Translations under genes and position numbers: made by a program
In this document: positions 13,253 through 20,124 of the stretch, piece after piece
Position numbering within the stretch: the stretch's first letter is position 1
Layout of the letters: every line of letters begins with the position of its first letter
Notes under the pieces: generated by a model
What the model saw: the letters and a program-made list of their open reading frames with translations, nothing else
What the model was told of the DNA's origin: nothing
Database searches by the model: none
From: CAJAQL01 sp964442965
GTDB taxonomy: Bacteria > Patescibacteriota > Minisyncoccia > UBA6257 > 2-01-FULL-56-20
NCBI GenBank assembly: GCA_964442965.1
Contig: CAYUBE010000017.1
Location: forward strand, 1-23,345
DNA length: 23,345 nt
Direction: 5' to 3'

Positions 13253-15949
13253 ATGCCTCAACATAATTCAATCATCATCAAGGGTGCGCGCGAGCATAAC
13301 CTGAAGAACATCGACCTTGAGATCCCGCGGGACAAGATGGTGGTTTTCACGGGGCTTTCTGGTTCCGGAAAATCGAGTCTGGCGTTCGACACGATCTTTG
13401 CGGAAGGCCAGCGCCGCTATATTGAATCTCTGTCCGCGTATGCTCGGCAGTTTTTAGGTCGTCTCGATAAGCCGGATGTGGATGATATCGAAGGTCTTTC
13501 GCCGGCAATTTCTATCGATCAGAAAAGCCATTCGGCAAATCCGCGCTCGACCGTTGCGACAATCACGGAAATTTATGATTACCTCCGTGTGCTTTTTGCG
13601 CGCGCCGGAAAACCATTTTGTCCGCGTTGCGGCCGCGAGATCAAAAAATTAACCACCGAGGAAATCGTGGATATTGCGATCAATATTTCGGAGAAAAATT
13701 CTGGAGATAGTCATGCCGAACGCAGTGAGGCATCTTCTCTTGGGCCAAAAGAAAAGATTCTTCGCCCTGCTCGGAATGACAAAAAAAGTAGCACTGTCGG
13801 CAAGAATATGGTCATCCTCGCGCCGGTCGTGCGCGGGCGGAAAGGGGAGTATTATCAGATGCTCTACGATTTTCTGAACGCCGGATTTACCGAGGTGCGC
13901 GTGGACGGCAAATATCACTCGCTTCGCGAGCGGATTGAACTGAGCCGCTATAAAGTTCACACAATCGAGTTGGTGGTCGACCGTATTCCCGCGGGTATGA
14001 ATTTTCCCTCCCGAGGAGGGTCCTCCTCCGGAGGAAAAGAGAAGGATAATCGCTTGCGGCTTTCGGAAGCAATTGAGTCCGGATTGAAATATGGCAATAG
14101 CGTTGTCACGATCATTACCGACGAAGAAGTTTCGCTTTCGGCGCAGTTCACTTGTCCGCACGACGGATTTTCGTTCCCGGAGATTGAGCCGCGATTGTTC
14201 TCGTTCAACAGTCCTTATGGTGCGTGCCCCGAGTGTCATGGCCTAGGAACGAAAGACATTTGGTCCGAGGAGATCTGTCCGGTCTGTGCCGGTAAGCGGC
14301 TTCGCGAGGAAAGTTTGAATGTTCTCATAAAAGGTAAAAATATCAACACCATCACCGCACTCTCGATCGAAGACGCCCTCGAGTTTTTTTCATCGCTTAA
14401 ATTCAAGACAGTATCGCAGGAAGATGTTGCCGAGGCTCCGCTCCGCGAAATAAAAAGTCGGCTGAAATTTATGATGGACGTCGGACTTGAATACCTGACA
14501 CTCGATCGGAAAGCAGGAACGCTTTCCGGCGGCGAAGCACAGCGTATCCGGCTTGCGTCGCAGATCGGGTCGCGCCTCGTCGGCACGCTTTATATTCTGG
14601 ACGAGCCGACGATTGGGCTTCATCAGCGCGACAATGCGAAGCTGATCCAGACCTTGAAAGATCTGCGCGATCTCGGCAACACCATTATCGTTGTCGAGCA
14701 TGATGAAGATACGATTCGCGAATCGGATTATCTGGTCGATATCGGCCCGGGCGCGGGAGTCCATGGCGGGCATATCATAGCCCAAGGTCCGATGCCGCAA
14801 CTCATAAAAGACACCAAACAGGATTCTCTCACGCTTCAATATCTGCGCGGAAAGAAATTTATCGAAGTTCCCGAACATCGCCGTAAGGTGGACCCTTCGA
14901 CTTCGCTCAGGGCAGGTGCTAAGCAGGAGTTTTTAAAAATCCGCGGCGCGCGCGCGAACAATCTCAAAAATGTTGATGTGGATATTCCGCTCCGACGGTT
15001 CACGGCGGTCACCGGCGTTTCCGGTTCCGGCAAATCGAGTTTGGTTTATGACGTGCTCTATAAAGCGGTCGCCGACAAGCTGAATCACGCGACCTACCCC
15101 TCCCGAGGAGGGTCCGCTTCCGGCGGAAAAGCCGACAATCATAAATCGATCCTTGGCCTTGAATATATCAACCGCATCATCAATATCGACCAGGGCGCCA
15201 TCGGCCGGACGCCGCGGTCGAATCCCGCAACCTATGTAGGAGCGTGGACGCATATCCGCGATCTTTTTGCTGCGACGGAAGACGCCCGCGTACGCGGCTA
15301 TAAACCGGGCCGGTTCAGCTTCAATGTGCCGGGCGGTCGCTGCGAAAATTGCGAAGGCCATGGCACGATTGCAATCGAAATGCATTTCCTTCCGACGGTC
15401 TATGTGACGTGCGATGTCTGCAAGGGCAAGCGCTTCGACCGCGAAACGCTCGAAGTTGAATATAAAGGAAAAAATATCTACGACATTCTGAAGATGACGA
15501 TCGAGGAAGCCGTCCAATTTTTTGAGGAAATTCCCTGGCTCTATGAAAAATTGATCATTCTGGAAGAAGTTGGCTTGGGATATTTGGAGCTTGGCCAGTC
15601 GGCGACGACCTTGTCCGGCGGCGAAGCCCAGCGCATCAAGCTGTCGGCCGAACTCGGCAAGCGCGATACGCGACGCACGCTCTATCTTTTGGATGAGCCG
15701 ACGACCGGACTCCATTTTGCGGACGTCGACCAATTACTCAAAGTGTTACAGCGGCTCGTGGATAGGGGAAACACGATCGTCGTTATCGAACACAATTTAG
15801 ATGTCATCAAAAGCGCCGATTGGGTGATCGATCTCGGTCCCGAGGGCGGCGCCCGCGGCGGCACGATTATGGGCGTCGGAACGCCGGAAGACATCACCCG
15901 CCGGAAAGGGAGCTTCACCGGAGAATACCTGAGGAAATTACTGAAATAA
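13253..15949 (+). CDS. uvrA: UvrA, excinuclease ABC ATPase subunit A
   Basis: UvrA is the damage-recognition subunit of nucleotide excision repair; as a dimer it loads UvrB. With the start at 13253 it has 898 residues. It carries two ABC ATPase modules: Walker A GLSGSGKSS (34-42, Lys40) and GVSGSGKSS (588-596, Lys594), with signatures LSGGEAQR at about 424 and 787 and both 'LDEPT.GLH' Walker B segments. The second zinc module ('CENCEGHG', 'CDVCKG') is complete. The first reads CPHD (301-304) where the family has CxxC, so Cys is replaced by Asp, perhaps with His303 as ligand. Between 'CPECHGLG' and 'CPVCAGKRL' only about seven residues remain, so the roughly 100-residue insertion domain of other UvrA proteins is missing. 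Four palindromic mini-repeats are translated inside the protein (about residues 153-176, 252-262, 548-555, 616-627). The frame is intact; probably functional. Confidence 0.95.
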   Translation: MPQHNSIIIKGAREHNLKNIDLEIPRDKMVVFTGLSGSGKSSLAFDTIFAEGQRRYIESLSAYARQFLGRLDKPDVDDIEGLSPAISIDQKSHSANPRSTVATITEIYDYLRVLFARAGKPFCPRCGREIKKLTTEEIVDIAINISEKNSGDSHAERSEASSLGPKEKILRPARNDKKSSTVGKNMVILAPVVRGRKGEYYQMLYDFLNAGFTEVRVDGKYHSLRERIELSRYKVHTIELVVDRIPAGMNFPSRGGSSSGGKEKDNRLRLSEAIESGLKYGNSVVTIITDEEVSLSAQFTCPHDGFSFPEIEPRLFSFNSPYGACPECHGLGTKDIWSEEICPVCAGKRLREESLNVLIKGKNINTITALSIEDALEFFSSLKFKTVSQEDVAEAPLREIKSRLKFMMDVGLEYLTLDRKAGTLSGGEAQRIRLASQIGSRLVGTLYILDEPTIGLHQRDNAKLIQTLKDLRDLGNTIIVVEHDEDTIRESDYLVDIGPGAGVHGGHIIAQGPMPQLIKDTKQDSLTLQYLRGKKFIEVPEHRRKVDPSTSLRAGAKQEFLKIRGARANNLKNVDVDIPLRRFTAVTGVSGSGKSSLVYDVLYKAVADKLNHATYPSRGGSASGGKADNHKSILGLEYINRIINIDQGAIGRTPRSNPATYVGAWTHIRDLFAATEDARVRGYKPGRFSFNVPGGRCENCEGHGTIAIEMHFLPTVYVTCDVCKGKRFDRETLEVEYKGKNIYDILKMTIEEAVQFFEEIPWLYEKLIILEEVGLGYLELGQSATTLSGGEAQRIKLSAELGKRDTRRTLYLLDEPTTGLHFADVDQLLKVLQRLVDRGNTIVVIEHNLDVIKSADWVIDLGPEGGARGGTIMGVGTPEDITRRKGSFTGEYLRKLLK
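13710..13780 (+). repeat. 71-bp repeat element inserted in frame in uvrA
   Basis: The element starts GTCATGCCGA and ends TCGGAATGAC, imperfect terminal inverted repeats, with internal AAGATTCTTCGCC. The layout (GTCATGCCGAACGCAGTGAG at one end, CTGCTCGGAATGAC at the other) is that of dispersed repeats normally found between genes. It adds about 24 residues ('SHAERSEASSLGPKEKIL...') to the UvrB-binding region. Confidence 0.75.
14006..14038 (+). repeat. In-frame palindromic mini-repeat in uvrA, copy 1
   Basis: CCCTCCCGAGGAGGGTCC is followed by CTCCTCCGGAGGAAAAG, two adjoining short palindromes. It encodes 'PSRGGSSSGGK'. A closely similar copy lies at 15098-15131 in the same gene. Confidence 0.75.
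14894..14916 (+). repeat. In-frame mini-repeat in uvrA linker
   Basis: The element begins CCTTCGACTTCGC and ends TCAGGGCAGG, with a CCCT/AGGG pair at its ends. It encodes 'PSTSLRAGA' in the linker between the two ATPase halves. The same type of sequence is common between genes in many bacteria. Confidence 0.6.
15098..15131 (+). repeat. In-frame palindromic mini-repeat in uvrA, copy 2
   Basis: It begins with the same CCCTCCCGAGGAGGGTCC run as 14006, then GCTTCCGGCGGAAAAG. It encodes 'PSRGGSASGGK' about 22 residues after the second Walker A motif. The changed second palindrome keeps its pairing (TTCCG/CGGAA), suggesting selection or recent origin. Confidence 0.75.
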
Positions 15950-15990
15950 TTCTCTATTCGAATCCTACCCCGCGCCCTATTGAGTAAAAT

Positions 15991-16020
15991 GAAGCCCTCT
16001 AGAATGCGGGGCTTCGTTGG
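15991..16020 (+). terminator. Possible uvrA terminator
   Basis: GAAGCCC (15991-15997) pairs with GGGCTTC (16009-16015). An alternative longer pairing joins CCCCGC at 15968 with GCGGGG at 16006. The following tract is only weakly T-rich (GTTGGTTTC), so the call is tentative. Confidence 0.4.
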
Positions 16021-16054
16021 TTTCGAACAAATAGCGCTTTTATGCGTTCGTAGT

Positions 16055-16060
16055 TATACT
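16055..16060 (+). promoter_or_regulatory. -10 box directly before start codon
   Basis: TATACT ends 6 bases before the ATG at 16067, with no Shine-Dalgarno and no clear -35 box. A leaderless message is predicted. Confidence 0.5.
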
Positions 16061-16066
16061 TAAGCC

Positions 16067-16531
16067 ATGCCTCATATCCACGATAAGATAGATTTTGTTG
16101 TCGACGTTTTTATCGTCTACGGCAATAAGGTTCTCTTGCGAAAACACGATAAGTATAAACGTTGGCTTGGTGTGGGAGGTCATATCGAACTCAATGAAGA
16201 CCCCAACCAGGCGGCGGTTCGGGAAGTTAAAGAGGAAGTTGGACTAGATATCACACTTATTGGCAAAACCAATACCTTTTCTAATCCAGAAGACGGCAAG
16301 GAACTTATTGTGCCTAAGTTTATGAACCGCCACCAGGTCATTGAAGATCACGAACACATTTCGCTGATCTATTTCGCGAAAAGCGACAGCACCGAGATCG
16401 AACAAGGAAAGACCGAGATAAGCGAGGAGATCAGATGGTTCACAAAAGATGAATTGAATGATCCCAGCTTCGGAATACCAATGCGCGTAGCGACTTATGC
16501 CAAGAAAGCCCTGGAAGAGCTAGGGAGTTGA
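16067..16531 (+). CDS. Nudix hydrolase
   Basis: This 154-residue Nudix protein should hydrolyse a nucleoside diphosphate linked to another group (for example oxidised or excess nucleotides). The Nudix box is perfect: Gly38, Glu44 and 'REVKEEVGL' at residues 52-60 match GX5EX7REUXEEXGU. Strands before it ('VDVFIVYGNKVLLRKHD', 'RWLGVGGH') are typical of the fold, and 'EEIRWFTKDEL' near the C-terminus is also a usual family feature. The specificity cannot be read from the sequence. The ATG start is supported by the -10 box 6 bases upstream. It stands alone between uvrA and an islet of unknown genes. The family call is firm. Confidence 0.9.
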   Translation: MPHIHDKIDFVVDVFIVYGNKVLLRKHDKYKRWLGVGGHIELNEDPNQAAVREVKEEVGLDITLIGKTNTFSNPEDGKELIVPKFMNRHQVIEDHEHISLIYFAKSDSTEIEQGKTEISEEIRWFTKDELNDPSFGIPMRVATYAKKALEELGS

Positions 16532-16534
16532 GCC

Positions 16535-16553
16535 AAAATCGTTCTAACATCGT
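16535..16553 (+). repeat. 19-bp direct repeat, left copy
   Basis: AAAATCGTTCTAACATCGT matches the copy at 17996-18014 at 18 of 19 positions. It starts 4 bases after the Nudix stop codon. The pair encloses two unrecognised genes. Confidence 0.5.
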
Positions 16554-16651
16554 CCACGCCCGAGCGCTAAAGACTGCCAAATCGCCACAAAATATTTCCA
16601 AATAAGATTTTTTGTTGTGAGTAATTCCGAATTATTGAACCACGCAGCTAT

Positions 16652-16680
16652 TTGACGTAATGATAGATATGGGCTACAGT
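16652..16680 (+). promoter_or_regulatory. Promoter, -35 TTGACG / 17 bp / -10 TACAGT
   Basis: TTGACG (16652-16657) and TACAGT (16675-16680) have ideal 17-bp spacing. The predicted transcript has a leader of about 50 bases ending in a strong Shine-Dalgarno. Confidence 0.5.
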
Positions 16681-16725
16681 ACCGGCAGTAGTTTCGATAA
16701 TTCATAATTTCTATCACTAGATAAT

Positions 16726-16731
16726 AGGAGG
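16726..16731 (+). promoter_or_regulatory. Consensus Shine-Dalgarno (AGGAGG)
   Basis: AGGAGG lies 6 bases before the ATG at 16738. It is the strongest ribosome-binding site in the window and fixes this start. Confidence 0.8.
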
Positions 16732-16737
16732 TTCCTT

Positions 16738-17385
16738 ATGAAGGGACTAAAAATATTTACTGCCTGTACTCTTGGAGTACTCACCGGTTTGTTTATTGGT
16801 AGCTGGTTGACCGGACTAATCATAGGAGGACTGGTGGCGGGTTTAGCTATCAAGGCCCTTTGGAGAAAAGCTCCGAGAGTAACGAAAAAACAAATTGCCG
16901 CCGTGAAATATTTGATTTTTGAATCACAAGACGGCAGCAACCTCGCAAAGCAAATCCTGGCTCTTCTACTCGATAAGTCGGAGGGATTAACAAAACAAGT
17001 TTACATAACCCTTCAACAAGATCGAGAAGGTTACACGGCGGATGAGATCCAAAAGGCTGCCGTGACCATGGGTGGTATGACGAGTAGCACCTGTAGTACA
17101 CACCTCGACGAGATAATGGATATTCTCGATACTAAGTTCGAATTTAGTATCCATTACGGCAGCTACGAGGGGAAAACCTTCAGTAGTAACGGAATTTTTC
17201 CTGGTTATGAGGGTCATCCCCTCAATGCGCCGCTTCGTTATACGTTCTGGCTGGCCGAGAAAAGTTACGGTCATGCCGGAGGAGAAATTGAGATTCCGGT
17301 TTCGCGAAAGGAACTGGATGAAATAGATCTTACCAAGCCAGGCTTATACCCGAATCTTGAGTGTCACGCTCTCAAAGTTGGGTAA
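16738..17385 (+). CDS. Membrane-anchored hypothetical protein
   Basis: I do not recognise this 215-residue protein. Residues about 5-42 are hydrophobic and glycine-rich ('LGVLTGLFIGSW', 'GLIIGGLVAGLAI'), forming one long or two short membrane helices with small-residue packing motifs. A basic stretch ('LWRKAPRVTKKQ') follows, so the rest is probably cytosolic. Residues about 70-128 ('ALLLDKSEGLTKQVYITL' through 'STHLDEIMDIL') are helical and could be a winged-helix-like domain, but this is only an impression. The C-terminal part is beta-rich with 'PGYEGHPLNAPLRYTFWLAE'. It has its own promoter, a roughly 50-base leader, a consensus Shine-Dalgarno and a clean terminator. It lies inside the 16535-18014 repeat-bounded islet, suggesting separate acquisition. 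Confidence 0.65.
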   Translation: MKGLKIFTACTLGVLTGLFIGSWLTGLIIGGLVAGLAIKALWRKAPRVTKKQIAAVKYLIFESQDGSNLAKQILALLLDKSEGLTKQVYITLQQDREGYTADEIQKAAVTMGGMTSSTCSTHLDEIMDILDTKFEFSIHYGSYEGKTFSSNGIFPGYEGHPLNAPLRYTFWLAEKSYGHAGGEIEIPVSRKELDEIDLTKPGLYPNLECHALKVG

Positions 17386-17396
17386 TATATATCAAC

Positions 17397-17430
17397 AGGG
17401 GCTCTTCGCAATGAGCCCCTTTCTCTATGT
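17397..17430 (+). terminator. Rho-independent terminator
   Basis: AGGGGCTC (17397-17404) pairs perfectly with GAGCCCCT (17413-17420) around an 8-base loop, followed by TTCTCTAT. It ends the transcript of the membrane protein gene. Confidence 0.75.
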
Positions 17431-17472
17431 CAAAATTATTCGAAAATTACGTTTACACTCCAACTCTAAAAT

Positions 17473-17513
17473 AAAAAAACGAGCAATAATATAATAAATA
17501 TATATTGCCCGTT
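17473..17513 (-). terminator. Terminator of the minus-strand gene
   Basis: On the minus strand an 11-bp stem (arms at 17513-17503 and 17488-17478, with one G-U pair) is followed by a run of seven T. It lies 10 bases beyond the stop codon of the gene at 17523-17792 and supports that gene being real. Confidence 0.75.
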
Positions 17514-17522
17514 TAACTCAAA

Positions 17523-17792
17523 CTAAGCTGTGCCTTCGAGTTTAACCTCAAAAGCTTCTGCCAGAGCGAGGACAACCTTTCCCCAGTCGTTATCTTTCTC
17601 GAGAGGCTGGAGATAGGCAGAGGGTTTCATGGTGCCGGCGGCTACTTTAGCTCTCATCTCTTTGTTTTGTTTTACAATTTCATGGACGATAAGCTGGATT
17701 GCCTCCTTTTGAGAGAGGTCGCACTCCGAGGCGAGTCTCTTGCACATTGCGAGATAATCCTCAAACGAACTCTTCCAATATCCACGCACCAT
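17523..17792 (-). CDS. Small hypothetical protein
   Basis: I do not recognise this 89-residue protein. It looks soluble and helical, with alternating charge ('CKRLASECDLSQKEAIQLIVHEIVKQNKEMRAKV') and a conserved-looking C-terminal helix ('WGKVVLALAEAFEVKL'). It has no signal or membrane segment. Support that it is expressed comes mainly from the strong minus-strand terminator just after its stop. The start is uncertain: no Shine-Dalgarno or -10 box is visible before the ATG at 17792, and the frame stays open some way upstream. It lies opposite to its neighbour, inside the repeat-bounded islet. Confidence 0.55.
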   Translation of the reverse strand: MVRGYWKSSFEDYLAMCKRLASECDLSQKEAIQLIVHEIVKQNKEMRAKVAAGTMKPSAYLQPLEKDNDWGKVVLALAEAFEVKLEGTA

Positions 17793-17995
17793 TCGTTGGC
17801 CATCGCTTCTGCAGAAATTACTTGGAAAAAACTATGAAACCCTTAGTGAAGGTCTTTGCGGGAGAACCCTGGTAGCAGTGAATCCAGTTAAGCCTTACCG
17901 TACGGGCATTACGTATTTACGTGTAGCACTCGAGAGTAATGACCCCCTTATTGCGGCGAAGATCAGAAAAATGAGGCTTTAGCACTCGACTCGTT

Positions 17996-18014
17996 AAAAT
18001 CGTTCGAACATCGT
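17996..18014 (+). repeat. 19-bp direct repeat, right copy
   Basis: AAAATCGTTCGAACATCGT differs from the copy at 16535-16553 at one base. Both are followed within about 12 bases by a CGCCC or CCGCCCG run, so the similarity may extend loosely. Confidence 0.5.
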
Positions 18015-18043
18015 TACATGCACTCCCGCCCGTTTTTAATCGT

Positions 18044-18065
18044 GGCTCATTCGGTAGAATGAGCC
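18044..18065. other. Hairpin upstream of the peptidase gene
   Basis: GGCTCATTC (18044-18052) and GAATGAGCC (18057-18065) form a perfect 9-bp stem with a GGTA loop, 51 bases before the start of the next gene. It has no adjoining T-tract on either strand, so it may be a protein-binding site rather than a terminator. Confidence 0.35.
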
Positions 18066-18099
18066 GATGGTGATGCAACTTTTTTGGGTTTTGCGGTGT

Positions 18100-18105
18100 A
18101 GTAAT
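18100..18105 (+). promoter_or_regulatory. Weak extended -10 before the peptidase gene
   Basis: TGT followed by AGTAAT ends 11 bases before the ATG at 18117, the same spacing as for the surface-protein gene at 6292. The AAAGGAT just before the ATG is too close for a normal Shine-Dalgarno. Confidence 0.3.
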
Positions 18106-18116
18106 AAGTAAAGGAT

Positions 18117-19103
18117 ATGAAAAAGAGGATTGTCACGGTTATAGCGTTGGTCTTTGCTTTTGTCGCGCCTGGTGTGGGTCAGGTATCGGCTGCTTCGCGG
18201 TCTCCGCAATTCTATAAAGGCGCATCAAGCGGCGCGGCGGCGAATTCTTCGATTGGCACGGATACTTCAGAAAATTGGTCGGGCTACGTTGCGTCGGGTT
18301 CGGGCTATACGTCGGTTGGAGGGGAGTGGATCGTGCCGCAGGCGACCGCGAGCACAAGCTTGGCGGCGGATGCGACATGGGTCGGCATCGGCGGCGTTGC
18401 CTCGTCTGACTTGATTCAGGCCGGAACGCAGGCCGTCATCCAGAACGGCACGACAACGTACGAGGCATGGTATGAACTTTTGCCGGCGGCTTCGCAGGAA
18501 GTGCCGCTAACGGTGAAGCCGGGTGATGCTCTGTCCGTAACCCTTGCGGAGCAGTCAAGTAATGTTTGGCTTATTTCTCTTACCGATCTCTCCAGTGGCC
18601 AGAATTATCAGACATCGGTTACTTATAATTCATCCCAATCGTCGGCGGAATGGATCGAGGAAATGCCAAGTGACCAGTCCGGATTAGTGCCGCTCGACAA
18701 TTTTGGCTCGGTTTCGTTCTCCGGTGGTTTTGCGGTGCAGAATGGCGCCAGATTGACTATAAGCGAAACAGACGCAAGTCCGATGACGATGATAACATCG
18801 AGTGGCGCTGCACTCGCGGTACCCTCCATGCTTGGGGTGGACGGTGCAAGCTTCACGGTAACACGATCCGATGTTGCGAGTTCGTCGAGCAGGATGCCGG
18901 GGTTGCCGTTCCGTCGTCAGGGAAGCCGATCATCGCGCACGGATTTTCAAGTACAAGGCTATGCGCCGCGTGCGAACACGAGTACGCCCACGCCGTGGCG
19001 ACAGCTAACGCAGAGAAACTTACCCGATAGATTTTTCACGAAATCTCGCTCAGGTTTCGGGTTCGGCCTTCAGGACGCATTCCGTTTTGAATTTAACCGC
19101 TGA
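18117..19103 (+). CDS. Secreted G1 (eqolisin/A4-type) glutamic endopeptidase
   Basis: This 328-residue secreted protein resembles family G1 peptidases, which use a Gln/Glu pair and work best in acid. A signal peptide (1-25, ending 'VSA') precedes the mature start 'ASRSPQ'. Family landmarks appear in order: 'ENWSGYVASG' (52-61), 'VGGEWIVPQ' (67-75), 'ATWVGIGG' (86-93), 'LIQAGTQ' (99-105, likely catalytic Gln101), 'YEAWYELLP' (115-123), 'VKPGDALSVTL', and 'SAEWIEEMP' (176-184), which holds the family's conserved glutamate. The domain ends near 'GASFTVTR' (about 250). The last 75 residues are Arg/Ser-rich and unlike the domain ('RSSRTDFQVQGY', 'FTKSRSGFGFGLQ'), so they may be a lineage tail or the product of a frameshift. 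It converges on the hydrolase gene with 4 bases between stops. Confidence 0.75.
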   Translation: MKKRIVTVIALVFAFVAPGVGQVSAASRSPQFYKGASSGAAANSSIGTDTSENWSGYVASGSGYTSVGGEWIVPQATASTSLAADATWVGIGGVASSDLIQAGTQAVIQNGTTTYEAWYELLPAASQEVPLTVKPGDALSVTLAEQSSNVWLISLTDLSSGQNYQTSVTYNSSQSSAEWIEEMPSDQSGLVPLDNFGSVSFSGGFAVQNGARLTISETDASPMTMITSSGAALAVPSMLGVDGASFTVTRSDVASSSSRMPGLPFRRQGSRSSRTDFQVQGYAPRANTSTPTPWRQLTQRNLPDRFFTKSRSGFGFGLQDAFRFEFNR

Positions 19104-19107
19104 TCCA

Positions 19108-19992
19108 TCATCGCATAAAATCACGGACGAGGTCGGTAATAATGTTTTCTTTTTTCTTGAACCCGTGCGAGGCGTTTTGAACGGTTATGATGCTCGGGCT
19201 TTCAGACGCTAGATTTGATTCAAACCAATCAGCGATTTCTTTTATATCGCGATCACGGAATTCATCTTTGCCGGCAAGCACAACGAGGAGGGGGATTTTT
19301 ATCTTCCGCATCATCCGAGGCGGTTTTTCTGGTTGTGCATAACTGAAGATTTCTTCTTCACTGTTCGGCGTGTATAAACTTAAGAATCGTTGGGCATCGA
19401 GAAGGTCGGGCCAGATGGTAAGCGGCAGCAGTTCGTGGGGTTTCTTTTGTGCGACGAGTTTCTTGGCAAACCTTTCCGCTTTGGCGAGTTTTGCTGGCGG
19501 TGTAAATTTTTTGGCGTCCGCATAATCGCTAAGAGGCGAAAGGAGTGCCGCACCTGCGATTCTTTTCTGATTGTCTCCTTGTGCGAGATAATAAGCGACT
19601 TTTTGCGAACCGGTCGAATGGCCGACGAGATAGATTTTCTTGGCCCCGCTTTTTCTTAAAAGGTCCATGGCTCCTTGGAGATCGTCCGGGCAATCAGTAA
19701 ATCGTTCATGGGCTTCGCCCGCAAGTTCCCATCGGTAACCCTTCTTTGATTTTTTGTCGATCTTTTTTATGCCGGTCACTTTGTCGTGGCCGCGGTTGCT
19801 AAAGTAGAGAACAGCAATGTTTTTCGTCGCAAGCGGTGTGAGGAGTTTATGCAATCCGAATGCGGTTCCCGTAAGACCATGGACGAAGACAATGCCTATT
19901 TTTGGCCGTTGGCCGCCAAACCACAGACCGTCAAGTACATAACGTCTCGGCGTGATAATTTGGACAGGACGGCAAAGTTGTTCTTGGAGCAT
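19108..19992 (-). CDS. Alpha/beta hydrolase (serine hydrolase)
   Basis: This 294-residue cytosolic alpha/beta hydrolase has a full apparent triad: Ser126 in 'GHSTGS', Asp243 in 'GKDEF' and His276 in 'ASHGF'. 'FVHGLTG' (36-42) supplies the oxyanion region and 'NRGHD' follows strand 4. The 'GHSTGSQKVAYYL' nucleophile elbow resembles the DUF1749 group of esterase-like proteins. A lid-like segment (about 158-225) is Lys/Pro-rich. The substrate is unknown; an esterase, lipase or acyltransferase role is possible. The start is set by a TATAAT box 6 bases upstream on the minus strand. The gene is divergent from secD, and a long inverted repeat lies in the shared upstream region. Confidence 0.85.
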   Translation of the reverse strand: MLQEQLCRPVQIITPRRYVLDGLWFGGQRPKIGIVFVHGLTGTAFGLHKLLTPLATKNIAVLYFSNRGHDKVTGIKKIDKKSKKGYRWELAGEAHERFTDCPDDLQGAMDLLRKSGAKKIYLVGHSTGSQKVAYYLAQGDNQKRIAGAALLSPLSDYADAKKFTPPAKLAKAERFAKKLVAQKKPHELLPLTIWPDLLDAQRFLSLYTPNSEEEIFSYAQPEKPPRMMRKIKIPLLVVLAGKDEFRDRDIKEIADWFESNLASESPSIITVQNASHGFKKKENIITDLVRDFMR

Positions 19993-19998
19993 ATTTTC

Positions 19999-20007
19999 AT
20001 TATATCA
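19999..20007 (-). promoter_or_regulatory. Extended -10 promoter of the hydrolase gene
   Basis: On the minus strand TGATATAAT combines the TG extension with a consensus TATAAT (20004-19999). It ends 6 bases before the ATG at 19992 and no Shine-Dalgarno is present. A leaderless message is predicted. Confidence 0.65.
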
Positions 20008-20015
20008 GATTTTCA

Positions 20016-20060
20016 TATCCCTTATTCTCATGTTTTTAAGAACATGAGAATAAGGGGATA
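20016..20060. promoter_or_regulatory. Long inverted repeat between divergent genes
   Basis: A perfect 16-bp stem (CCCTTATTCTCATGTT at 20019-20034 and its complement at 20041-20056) has a 6-base loop and can extend past a one-base bulge to 20016 and 20060. No T-tract follows on either strand and both genes point away from it. It overlaps the expected -35 region of the hydrolase promoter, so an operator is the best guess. Confidence 0.45.
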
Positions 20061-20089
20061 GAGCATTCAAAAAAAACAAGAAAATCGGA

Positions 20090-20121
20090 GCCTTGTCTAC
20101 CGGCAGGCAGGCGACAGGCAG
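20090..20121. repeat. Possible dispersed repeat remnant
   Basis: A GC-rich run containing CCGGCAGGCAGGCGACAGG resembles the dispersed GC-rich repeats of this genome and stands out from the AT-rich flanks. There is no second copy in the window, so the call is weak. Confidence 0.25.
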
Positions 20122-20124
20122 CTG

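Larger units (their letters stand above)
17793..18116. other. Non-coding region between islet and peptidase gene
   Basis: No convincing gene is present. A 75-codon open frame on the plus strand (17758-17982) has only a late GTG (17878) and no ribosome site. The region holds the right 19-bp repeat (17996-18014), a perfect 9-bp hairpin (18044-18065) and a weak -10 for the peptidase gene. Confidence 0.45.

Noticed and set aside
17758..17982. Open frame of 75 codons on the plus strand ending '...ESNDPLIAAKIRKMRL'
   Set aside because: It has no ATG before its last codons, only a GTG at 17878 with no ribosome site, and overlaps the minus-strand gene. This length is expected by chance.
18044..18065. 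Hairpin read as a terminator
   Set aside because: No T-tract adjoins it on either strand. It is kept only as an unassigned hairpin.
18881..19103. Clear frameshift in the G1 peptidase
   Set aside because: The other two frames after about 18890 also give no recognisable family sequence, so a frameshift is possible but not shown.
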